Part shown: one piece after another, positions 6,831 through 13,128 of the stretch | Layout of the letters: every line of letters begins with the position of its first letter | Position numbering within the stretch: the stretch's first letter is position 1 | Origin: DASXPG01 sp035559335 | GTDB taxonomy: Bacteria; Gemmatimonadota; Gemmatimonadetes; Gemmatimonadales; JACORV01 | Direction: 5' to 3' | NCBI GenBank assembly: GCA_035559335.1 | Contig: DATMBH010000008.1 | Span: 1-13,694 of the forward strand | Length of the DNA stretch: 13,694 nucleotides | Program-made: the position numbers and the translations under genes | Notes under the pieces: generated by a model | The model's database searches: none | Seen by the model: the letters and a program-made list of their open reading frames with translations, nothing else | What the model was told of the DNA's origin: nothing

Positions 6831-6925
6831 TCGCCAAAGATGCCCTCCCCAGGGTCCCCTGTCACCGCCCTTGCAGCGCCACCCCTGGGCCCGCACATTC
6901 GCCGGACCTACTGCCCGGGACAACC

Positions 6926-7477
6926 ATGACCATCGTGCTCCTGATTGTCGCAGTCGTCGTGCTTCTGTGGGTGATCGCGGCCTACAACGGCCTGATCGCG
7001 CTCAAGAACCAGACGCTGAACGCGTGGAAGCAGATCGACGTGCAGCTCAAGCGGCGCCACGACCTGATTCCCAACCTCGTGAACGCCGTCAAGGGCGCCA
7101 TGGACTTCGAGAAGGGGACATTGCAGGCCGTTATCGACGCCCGTTCCAAGGCCATGGCCGGAGGCGGCGGGGTGCGGGAGACGGCCGCTGCCGAAAGCGC
7201 GCTGTCGGGAGCGCTCTCCAAGCTGTTCGTCGTGATGGAGCAGTACCCTGACCTTAAGGCCACGGCCAACGTGCGCGAGCTGCAGGAGGAACTCTCCTCC
7301 ACCGAGAACAAGATCTCCTTCGCGCGCCAGCTCTACAACGACGTGGCGACCAAGTACAACACCAAACAGCAGCAGTTCCCGACCAACCTGGTGGCGGGCC
7401 TTGCGAAGGCCCAGCCTGCAGAGCTGTGGGAGATCGAGGACGCCGCCGAGCGGGCCGTGCCCAAGGTGCAGTTCTGA
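6926..7477 (+). CDS. lemA: LemA family membrane protein
   Basis: 183 residues, close to the usual family length. Residues 2-21 form an N-terminal transmembrane segment (TIVLLIVAVVVLLWVIAAYN). They are followed by the family signature NGLIALKNQTLNAWKQIDVQLKRRHDLIPNLVNAVKG, in which the W..IDVQL.RR.DLIPNLV core is diagnostic, and then a long four-helix coiled region ending in FPTNLVAG (usually FP.N..A). LemA proteins sit in the cytoplasmic membrane with most of the chain outside. Their biochemical role is not settled, but they occur repeatedly beside M48 or HtpX-type proteases, as here. The ATG has only a weak GGGA ribosome site. The gene ends in a CTGA overlap with the protease start, so the two are co-translated. 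Confidence 0.95.
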   Translation: MTIVLLIVAVVVLLWVIAAYNGLIALKNQTLNAWKQIDVQLKRRHDLIPNLVNAVKGAMDFEKGTLQAVIDARSKAMAGGGGVRETAAAESALSGALSKLFVVMEQYPDLKATANVRELQEELSSTENKISFARQLYNDVATKYNTKQQQFPTNLVAGLAKAQPAELWEIEDAAERAVPKVQF

Positions 7478-8487
7478 GCGACCTGACAGCGCTCAACCTC
7501 TTCGAGCAGCAGGCGAGGAATCGCCGCCACACTGCGCTGTGGATTGCGGCGTTCATCATGTTCTTCGCCTGGATCGGGTTCGGCGCCGACCTGGTCCTGT
7601 ACCTCGGCTCGCACGACGCCTACGGCACGCCAGGCTACCGGTTCCCGTGGATCGGGGTCATCTCCACCGGCATCGCTTTGATCGCGACCTGGAACGCCTG
7701 GTCGCGCGGCCCCCGGCAGGTGCTCGCCGCAGCGGGGGCTCGCGAGGTCGAGAACCCGCAGTCCTTCGAGGAGAAGCAACTCGTCAACGTCGTTGAAGAA
7801 ATGTCCATAGCCGCCGGGCTGCCGCGACCGCGCATCTACATCGTGGAGGACGAAGACCCTAACGCATTCGCCACCGGCTACGGGCCCGAACAGGCTTCGG
7901 TGGCCGTGACCCGCGGGCTCCTCAAGGTGCTGAACCGCGAAGAGTTGCAGGGCGTCATCGCGCACGAGATGGCGCACGTGCGCAACTTCGACGTCAGACT
8001 GATGACCATGATAGCAGCTCTGGTGGGCGTGATCGTGCTGCTGTCGGACGTCCTGGGGCGGTTCCTGCGCCACGGCGGGCTGCGCTTCGGCGGGGGGCGC
8101 GGTAAGAAGGGCGGCGCCGGCGCCATCGTGATCGTGGTGCTGGTGCTGTGGCTCATCACCCTGATTCTGGCTCCGCTCATCACCAGGCTCATGGCGATGG
8201 CCGTCTCCCGCAACCGCGAGTACCTCGCGGACGCAACCGGAGCCGAGCTGACCCGGAACCCGGCCGCGCTGGCGGAAGCGCTTCGCAAGATCGAAGGACA
8301 CGTGGCGCCGACGAAATCCATCCGCCGTTCCACCGCGCATCTGTGCATAGCCGATCCGCTTGGCCGCGCGGTGAACGCGAAGGAGGGCGGGCTCTCCAAC
8401 CTATTCGGCACCCATCCGCCGATGCCGAAGCGCATCGCCCGTCTGCGTGGCATGGCGTTCCAGCAGCTGAAGGCGGCGGGGCAGTGA
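7474..8487 (+). CDS. M48 family (HtpX-like) membrane zinc metalloprotease
   Basis: 337 residues if it begins at CTG 7474, giving MSDLTALNLFEQQARNRRH, which fits the usual HtpX-type N-terminus (LFEQ...N+). AAGGTG lies 5 nt before it, and the CTG overlaps the lemA stop as CTGA. The only conventional start upstream is GTG at 7426, which would add 16 Arg-rich residues and a 52-nt overlap; the next ATG (7558) would cut into the first membrane helix. Residues about 21-43 and 57-73 are membrane helices. HEMAH (H164, E165, H168) is the zinc site, with E249 in NREYLADATGAEL as third ligand, and two hydrophobic stretches (about 178-198 and 215-240) lie between them, as in HtpX. Such proteases act on damaged membrane proteins. 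The C-terminal FGTHPPMPKRIARL is also typical. Confidence 0.9.
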   Translation: MSDLTALNLFEQQARNRRHTALWIAAFIMFFAWIGFGADLVLYLGSHDAYGTPGYRFPWIGVISTGIALIATWNAWSRGPRQVLAAAGAREVENPQSFEEKQLVNVVEEMSIAAGLPRPRIYIVEDEDPNAFATGYGPEQASVAVTRGLLKVLNREELQGVIAHEMAHVRNFDVRLMTMIAALVGVIVLLSDVLGRFLRHGGLRFGGGRGKKGGAGAIVIVVLVLWLITLILAPLITRLMAMAVSRNREYLADATGAELTRNPAALAEALRKIEGHVAPTKSIRRSTAHLCIADPLGRAVNAKEGGLSNLFGTHPPMPKRIARLRGMAFQQLKAAGQ

Positions 8488-8566
8488 TGCGTGGTGACTT
8501 CGCTGGCGCCGAGTCGATCGCGGTGCGAGTCAGTGCCGGCGCCTCACCCCGGCGCAACCGGCGTCG

Positions 8567-10054
8567 TTGATCCCCACCGACTGGATGCTGTTCGCGCTGG
8601 CCTCCGTACTGGCGGCAGCGCTCGGCTTGTGGATGACCCGAAGGGCTACGGCGGCGTTCCGCGCGCGAGTCCGGCGCAGCGCCCTGGCCGCGATCCGCCA
8701 GTTCCAGGCCCGGCTCGCGAAGTACAAGCTGGTCTCGCGCCGGGCGATACACGATGAGCTGGTGCTCGATCCCGTCGTGGTGGCGGCGATGCGTGCCCAC
8801 ATGCGCGAACACAAGCTGTCCGAGTTCGAGGTGCGGGTACGCGTCGAGGAATACATCGACGAGATTCTGCCGTTCTTCAACGTGCTGTCCTACTACAAGC
8901 TCGGCTACAACCTGGCGCGGGGATTGCTGCGCCTGCTGTATCACGTCTCCACCGAATACCAGGACCACGAGGCGCTGAACCGCATCCCGCGGCGCGACAT
9001 CGTGGTCTATCTGATGAACCACCGCTCCAACGCGGATTACGTGGTCGTGGCCTACGTGCTCGCCCACGGCGTCGCGGTCAGTTACGCGGTAGGGGAGTGG
9101 GCCCGGGTCTGGCCGCTCGAGGCCATCTTCAAGTCGTTCGGTTCCTACTTCATCCGGCGCCGCTACCGGGAGCCTCTCTACCACGCCGTGCTCGAGCGCT
9201 ACATCCAGCTCATCACCAGCCACGGAGTCACTCAGGGCATATTCCCCGAAGGCGGCCTCTCGCGCGACGGGCGATTCCGTCCCGCCAAGATCGGACTGCT
9301 CGATTACATCCTCGGAACTCTGCGCGAGGAGCGATTCGACCGCGACATCTGGCTGGTGCCCGTGGCGATCAACTACGACCGGGTGCTCGAGGACCGGTCG
9401 CTGATCCGCGAGTGCCTGGACCCTTCGTTGCGCCCGGGACGGCTGCGCGGACTGTGGACCACGGTTCACTACCTCGGCATGAACACCTTGCGGCTCCTGA
9501 CCGGGCGGATCCGCCGCTACGGACGGGCGGCCGTGAACTTCGGAACGCCGATCTCGACGCGGCAGTGGCTGGCGCAGCAGCCGCAGAACGTGCTCGGGCT
9601 GCCGCGCGAGCAGCGGCTGCCGTATGTGCAGCGGCTCGCAGACCATGTCATGGAGCGGATCCAGGCCATTGTCCCTGTCACTCCGGTGTGCCTGACTGCC
9701 GCGGCGCTACTCTCCTTCGAGAAGGACGCCATCGCGTTCAGAGACGTTCTCCAACGCATGGCAGACTACCGCGACCACCTGCTGGAGCTCAACGCCAAGG
9801 TGGTGCGCGGGGACCGCGAGATCGCATCGGTCTGGGAACGCGCCTACACGATGCTGCGCATGCGCCGCATCGCTGTGCTCGAGGGGACCACCGTGGTGGT
9901 CTTCGCCCGCCAGCGGCCGCTGCTGGAGTACTACGCGAATTCGATTCGCCACCTGCTGCCAGCCCGCAGCCTGCCGGACGGCCAGCTCATCTCTCCAGCG
10001 CAGGACCTCCTGGACATCGCACCGAGGTACAGACTGGGGGCGGTAGGGCGGTAA
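8567..10054 (+). CDS. PlsB-like glycerol-3-phosphate acyltransferase
   Basis: 495 residues from a TTG at 8567; the ATG at 8585 is an alternative, and neither has a good ribosome site. After an N-terminal hydrophobic segment (about residues 7-23), all four acyltransferase blocks are present: NHRSNADY (H152, D157; the HX4D pair), GSYFIRRRYREPLYHAVLERYI (192-213), FPEGGLSRDGR (226-236) and VPVAINYDR (264-272). Blocks II and III (FIRRR, EGGLSRDG) are of PlsB rather than PlsC type, so the reaction is probably the first acylation of glycerol 3-phosphate in phospholipid synthesis, at the inner membrane. The protein is much shorter than the roughly 800 residues of the enterobacterial enzyme. It lies 79 nt after the M48 gene in the same direction and may share its transcript. 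Its last codons (GAVGR) and stop codon are encoded by a dispersed repeat. Confidence 0.88.
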   Translation: MIPTDWMLFALASVLAAALGLWMTRRATAAFRARVRRSALAAIRQFQARLAKYKLVSRRAIHDELVLDPVVVAAMRAHMREHKLSEFEVRVRVEEYIDEILPFFNVLSYYKLGYNLARGLLRLLYHVSTEYQDHEALNRIPRRDIVVYLMNHRSNADYVVVAYVLAHGVAVSYAVGEWARVWPLEAIFKSFGSYFIRRRYREPLYHAVLERYIQLITSHGVTQGIFPEGGLSRDGRFRPAKIGLLDYILGTLREERFDRDIWLVPVAINYDRVLEDRSLIRECLDPSLRPGRLRGLWTTVHYLGMNTLRLLTGRIRRYGRAAVNFGTPISTRQWLAQQPQNVLGLPREQRLPYVQRLADHVMERIQAIVPVTPVCLTAAALLSFEKDAIAFRDVLQRMADYRDHLLELNAKVVRGDREIASVWERAYTMLRMRRIAVLEGTTVVVFARQRPLLEYYANSIRHLLPARSLPDGQLISPAQDLLDIAPRYRLGAVGR

Positions 10055-10103
10055 AGCGGTAGGTACCGGACGCATGTTGCCCGCTGCTTACCGCCCTGCC
10101 GCC
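10039..10103. repeat. Palindromic pair of GGCGGTA-type repeats (REP-like hairpin)
   Basis: The left arm at 10039-10059 and the right arm at 10081-10103 are complementary except for one base and a 2-nt insertion, with a 21-nt loop. The right arm resembles the signal-peptide copies at 55-93 and 6692-6730 on the other strand (CTTACCGCCCTGCCGCC). The TAA of the acyltransferase gene (10052-10054) lies inside the left arm. There is no T-run after it, so it is not a classical terminator, though the hairpin could stabilise the 3' end of the mRNA. Confidence 0.7.
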
Positions 10104-10112
10104 TTACTAACC

Positions 10113-10118
10113 TATCTT
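10113..10118 (+). promoter_or_regulatory. Candidate -10 box (TATCTT) for a leaderless transcript
   Basis: TATCTT ends 6 nt before the A of the ATG at 10125, the spacing at which transcription would begin on the start codon itself. No Shine-Dalgarno is present and no clear -35 box is visible, so this rests on one hexamer and its position. Confidence 0.35.
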
Positions 10119-10124
10119 TCCCCC

Positions 10125-10742
10125 ATGCCCACCTCCCGCACCACCCGCGAGTTCGCCGACCGCGCCGAGGCGCTCTCGGCGTTCGTCCGCGCGGCCGGCG
10201 ACGCACCGCGAATGCTACCGGTCGACGATGGTGCCGGCTGTCCGCTGTTTCATGCGCTCGCCGCACTCCAATGGACTGGTGAGACCGGACTGGTGCGTCC
10301 CGATGACCGTCTGCTCGCCGTGTGGTTCGCCGGTGAAGCCGCCGCGGCGGTGATCGAACGGCGCGAGGACGACAAGGAGATGTACCGCTTCCTCGGGCCC
10401 AGCATCGAAACCTTCCAGCGCACTCCGCCCGACGGCACCAGGGTGCTCGACGAAGCGTTCATCCGCGGCTACCAGTTCACTGAACGCTGGAGCGCGCTGG
10501 CGCACTTCTTCGTCACTACCCACGGCAAGGGCGCCCTAGTCAGCTTGTTAGGTTCCAGCGACCCCGAGGTCGAGCAGGTCCGGCGCTGGCTCCTCGAGCT
10601 GTTCCAGGGACCCCTGCCGGCCGGCTCGGACCACCTGCATGGGGTGTGGGTGAACAGCAGCGGGGCGGGCTTCCTGTTTCCGCCGGCCGCTTTCGCCGAT
10701 GGAACCAGACGCGACTGGGTGTATGTAGAGATAGGAGACTAG
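10125..10742 (+). CDS. Conserved-looking hypothetical protein, cytoplasmic
   Basis: 205 residues from the ATG at 10125. The reading frame is open upstream to a further ATG at 10074, but that would run through the repeat palindrome and give a compositionally odd N-terminus. There is no signal peptide and no membrane segment. I do not recognise the family. The sequence is a normal mix of helices and strands, with segments such as RLLAVWFAGEAAAAVIERREDDKEMYRFLGPS, FIRGYQFTERWSALAHFFVTTHGKGALVSLLGSSDPEVEQVRRWLLELFQGPLP and GAGFLFPPAAF. One Cys (GCPLFHAL) and several Trp are present. Codon use matches the strongly GC-biased neighbours, and together with the intact length this supports a real gene. 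It stands alone: the preceding repeat hairpin separates it from the acyltransferase gene, and an oppositely oriented terminator follows 30 nt after its stop. Confidence 0.7.
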   Translation: MPTSRTTREFADRAEALSAFVRAAGDAPRMLPVDDGAGCPLFHALAALQWTGETGLVRPDDRLLAVWFAGEAAAAVIERREDDKEMYRFLGPSIETFQRTPPDGTRVLDEAFIRGYQFTERWSALAHFFVTTHGKGALVSLLGSSDPEVEQVRRWLLELFQGPLPAGSDHLHGVWVNSSGAGFLFPPAAFADGTRRDWVYVEIGD

Positions 10743-10765
10743 AGCACAGGGCACAGACCCAGCAG

Positions 10766-10804
10766 CTAAACAACGGCCTCCTGAGCCGAAGCCCAGGAGG
10801 CCGT
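10766..10804 (-). terminator. Intrinsic terminator, minus-strand orientation, UUCG loop
   Basis: The perfect 11-bp inverted repeat ACGGCCTCCTG / CAGGAGGCCGT lies at 10773-10783 and 10794-10804. On the minus strand the loop reads GGCTTCGGCT, which extends the stem by three pairs and closes it with a cUUCGg tetraloop, and the stem is followed by TTGTTTAG. On the plus strand there is no T-run. It therefore best ends a transcript coming from the right; it might also slow plus-strand transcription from the gene ending at 10742. Confidence 0.7.
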
Positions 10805-11182
10805 CGCCGGTACAGCTACCCGGAGTCGCCGGATTGCTCCAGCGTTTTTCCTGTACTGGCCTCCGACGGCTGTTCACCACCGGTTGGGCCCGCCCAGGCT
10901 CCGCGGATTCGATCCCCACGCAGCGTGGCCTCGCCACGGGTTCACTGCACCGAGCGCTGCGAGTCGAGCCGGATCGCGGACCGGTCTCCCGCACTGCACC
11001 CCGCCGCGCCACTGCGGAGTGGACGAGGCACGCGATTGGCCCCGCCTGTCCGAGTCGGAGGGCTGCCCTGGGATCGACGGACGCCTGAAGCCCTTGTTCT
11101 TCGGCGCCCTCCCCCAAGCATCCGCTCGGGCCCGTCAGGGGCGTGGGTCGAGACCAGCCCAACCCCTTCCCCGCTGACGACA
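10766..11182 (-). ncRNA. Candidate structured non-coding RNA of about 410-420 nt
   Basis: The 680 nt from 10743 to 11424 contain open frames only of Arg/Pro/Gly-rich shadow type. On the minus strand a promoter-like pair (11216-11189) is followed about 400 nt later by the UUCG-capped terminator at 10804-10766. Between them is a nested fold of Watson-Crick helices: 10975-10980 with 10900-10905, 10971-10974 with 10912-10915, 10957-10961 with 10919-10923, and a hairpin 10933-10938 with 10924-10929. A 5-bp hairpin with TCGT loop lies near the 5' end (about 11171-11184), and the nonamer CACTGCACC occurs twice (10943, 10992). The size would suit RNase P RNA or tmRNA, but I could not find the conserved cores of either (GGAAAGTCCGGGCT, ACAGAA; tRNA-like ends, ALAA tag). 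The boundaries are inferred. Confidence 0.45.
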
Positions 11183-11188
11183 GCGCCG

Positions 11189-11216
11189 AATTTAGAGGCT
11201 CGGATCAACGCTGCAA
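11189..11216 (-). promoter_or_regulatory. Candidate minus-strand promoter of the ncRNA
   Basis: Read on the minus strand: TTGCAG (11216-11211), a 16-nt spacer, and TAAATT (11194-11189). The match is moderate (3 of 6 and 4 of 6 to the sigma70 consensus), but this is a locally AT-rich spot in very GC-rich DNA. The expected start is near 11182. Confidence 0.4.
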
Positions 11217-11260
11217 GTGCCGGATTCGCTTCGGGTTACGTGCATGGTCTGTGGGAGAGA

Positions 11261-11347
11261 TGTGGACTGCAATCTCCACGCCCACAACGACATCACCCCG
11301 GTTTCCCCACGTTGTCGAGATGTGGAATGGGATAACCTGTGGAACTG
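11261..11347 (+). repeat. Three TGTGGAMTG-like direct repeats upstream of the M28 gene
   Basis: TGTGGACTG (11261), TGTGGAATG (11321) and TGTGGAACTG (11338), the first two each preceded by GAGA. They lie just upstream of the candidate promoter at 11353-11381, between it and the divergent ncRNA promoter, which is a suitable place for regulator binding. This is only a pattern; no regulator is implied. Confidence 0.4.
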
Positions 11348-11352
11348 TGAGC

Positions 11353-11381
11353 TTGAACAACCTCTACACTGTCGCTACGGT
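11353..11381 (+). promoter_or_regulatory. Candidate promoter of the M28 peptidase gene
   Basis: TTGAAC (11353-11358), a 17-nt spacer, and TACGGT (11376-11381), about 44 nt before the start codon. TACACT at 11365 is an alternative -10 but lacks a -35 at the right distance. Confidence 0.35.
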
Positions 11382-11424
11382 TCGGCGACTCTGCCGGCCC
11401 ACCTCACCACGGACCACAATTACG

Positions 11425-13113
11425 ATGAGAGCACTTCACTTTCTGGCTCTGGTTCCTGCCCTGATTGCCACCTCGCTCCAAGCACAGCAGCCGCGCAGCG
11501 CCGAGGCGCGCGTGGCGCTCGCCGTGCGCGCCGACGCGATCTGGGGCCCGCTGCGGTTCCTCTCTGACGACCTGCTCGAAGGCCGTGGCACCGGAACGCG
11601 CGGCGGGGACCTGGCGGCGCACTACATCGCCGCCCAGTTCATGCTCCACGGCTTGGAGCCCGCCGGCGACAGTGGCACCTGGTTTCACAGCGTGCCCATC
11701 GTAACCCTCAACCCCACCGCAACGTTCGAAGCTGCGGGCCTGCGCACGCGGCTGCGTTACCGCGAAGACTTCGTCGCTTGGTCGGAGAACCCCGGAACCC
11801 CGCGCCAGGTCAGGGAAGCGACCGGTGGGGGGCTCGGCGCGTCCACCAACGTCGTAACCGCGAGCGGCGAACTGGTGTTCGTCGGTTTCGGAATCAGCGC
11901 GCCTGAGTGGAACTGGGACGACTACCAGGGCGTGGACCTCAGGGGGAAGATCCTGCTGGTGCTGGTGAACGACCCCGGACTACGGGACCCGGCGCTGTTC
12001 CGGGGCCGAGTCCTCACCTACTACGGCCGCTGGACCTACAAACTGGAGGAAGCCGCACGCCGTGGCGCGGCGGCGGTCCTGCTGGTGCATAACGACACCA
12101 TGGCGACCTACGGCTGGAATACGGTGCGGAACTCCTGGACCGGCGACCAGGTGCGCCTGCTGGATGATCCGACCAGCCTTCAGGTTGCAGGCTGGATAAC
12201 CCAGAACGCGGCCGCCGAGCTCTTGCGCGAGCGGGGGCACGACCTGGCGGCCCTGATCCAGCGTGCCTATCAGCGCGGCTTCCGGCCCGTTCCAACCGGC
12301 ATCGAGGTTACGCTGCGGGTCGAGTCCACAATGCGGCTAACCACCACGAACAACGTCGTTGGCCGTCTCCCCGGCAGCGACCCGGTGCTCCGCGAGGAAG
12401 TGGTGATCATCGGGTCGCATTACGACCACCTTGGCATCGGCCAGCCGGTCGATGGGGACTCCATCATGAACGGCGCCGTTGACAACGCATCCGGTGTTGC
12501 AACCATGCTCGCCGTGGCGGACGCGTTCCGCACCAGTGGCGTTAGGCCGCGGCGCTCGCTGCTGTTCGTCGGGTTCGCCGCCGAGGAGAAAGGGCTGTTA
12601 GGATCGGCGGCGCTCGCCGCCCGGGCTCCCGTGCCGCTGTCACGCGTAGCCGCCATGCTCAACATCGACGTCGCCAACCTGTACGGGCGCACCCGGGATA
12701 TCGCGGTGCTCGGCGCCGACCAGTCCACGCTGGGGGCGGTGTTCGAGCAAGCCGCACGGGCGGAAGGACTGCGGGTCGGCTCCGACTCCATGGCCCTGAT
12801 CCGGGGTTCGTTCTTCCGCTCCGACCACTTCCCGCTGGCGCGGGCCGGTGTTCCCGCTCTGAGCTGGCAATCGGGGACCGATTTCGTGGGACGCGAGCCG
12901 GGCTGGGCGGAACAGATCGCCGGGGAGTACAACCGGCTTCGCTACCACCAGCCTGACGACGAGCTGCTGCCGTGGTACACGGTGGACGGGGCGGTGCAGC
13001 AGGCGCGAGTCCTGGCCCGGGTGGCGGTGATGGTCGGCAATGCTCCCTCGCAGCCGACCTGGCACCCGACCAGTGAGTTCCGGGCCGCCGGTGAGGCGAG
13101 ACTGCGCCGCTAG
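11425..13113 (+). CDS. Secreted M28 family zinc peptidase with PA domain
   Basis: 562 residues from the ATG at 11425, chosen because it gives a signal peptide (RALHFLALVPALIATSLQA|QQ); the frame is open further upstream but without protein character. Residues about 135-290 form a PA-type insert (GVDLRGKILLVLVNDPG, EEAARRGAAAVLLVHND). The peptidase core has the complete M28 dinuclear zinc site: H332 in GSHYDHLG (with D334), D353 in GAVDNASGVATM, E387/E388 in AAEEKGLLGS, D415 in MLNIDVANLYG and H508 in RYHQPDDE. It should be an active aminopeptidase or dipeptidase-like enzyme of the periplasm or outside. M28 also includes glutaminyl cyclases, but those are much smaller and lack the PA insert. 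It is convergent with the next gene, with 15 nt between the stops. Confidence 0.93.
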   Translation: MRALHFLALVPALIATSLQAQQPRSAEARVALAVRADAIWGPLRFLSDDLLEGRGTGTRGGDLAAHYIAAQFMLHGLEPAGDSGTWFHSVPIVTLNPTATFEAAGLRTRLRYREDFVAWSENPGTPRQVREATGGGLGASTNVVTASGELVFVGFGISAPEWNWDDYQGVDLRGKILLVLVNDPGLRDPALFRGRVLTYYGRWTYKLEEAARRGAAAVLLVHNDTMATYGWNTVRNSWTGDQVRLLDDPTSLQVAGWITQNAAAELLRERGHDLAALIQRAYQRGFRPVPTGIEVTLRVESTMRLTTTNNVVGRLPGSDPVLREEVVIIGSHYDHLGIGQPVDGDSIMNGAVDNASGVATMLAVADAFRTSGVRPRRSLLFVGFAAEEKGLLGSAALAARAPVPLSRVAAMLNIDVANLYGRTRDIAVLGADQSTLGAVFEQAARAEGLRVGSDSMALIRGSFFRSDHFPLARAGVPALSWQSGTDFVGREPGWAEQIAGEYNRLRYHQPDDELLPWYTVDGAVQQARVLARVAVMVGNAPSQPTWHPTSEFRAAGEARLRR

Positions 13114-13128
13114 CTGCCGCGCCGCCGC

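Noticed and set aside
7460..7485. Programmed -1 frameshift fusing LemA to the M48 protease
   Set aside because: The protease frame is -1 relative to lemA, but no slippery heptamer or following pseudoknot is visible; stop-start coupling explains the overlap.
8189..9646. A 485-codon open frame on the minus strand across the M48 and PlsB-like genes
   Set aside because: Antisense to two genes with complete catalytic motifs; the translation has no recognisable protein features.
10900..10920. tRNA or tmRNA T-loop-like sequence (ATCGAATC on the minus strand)
   Set aside because: No cloverleaf or acceptor stem can be built around it, no CCA end follows, and the bases are better explained by the nested helices.
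10548..11162. A 204-codon minus-strand open frame overlapping the candidate ncRNA
   Set aside because: Composition is shadow-like, and the frame runs through the terminator hairpin and into the oppositely oriented gene ending at 10742.
10766..11182. RNase P RNA or tmRNA identity for the candidate ncRNA
   Set aside because: The size fits, but the conserved cores were not found on either strand by eye, so no name is given. A covariance search could still overturn this.
10646..11335. A 229-codon plus-strand open frame in the same gap
   Set aside because: It starts inside the preceding gene in another frame, has no domain or signal, and crosses the inverted repeats.
11261..11347. DnaA-box cluster or origin of replication
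   Set aside because: The TGTGGA repeats lack the full TTATCCACA core, there is no AT-rich unwinding region, and no replication genes are near.
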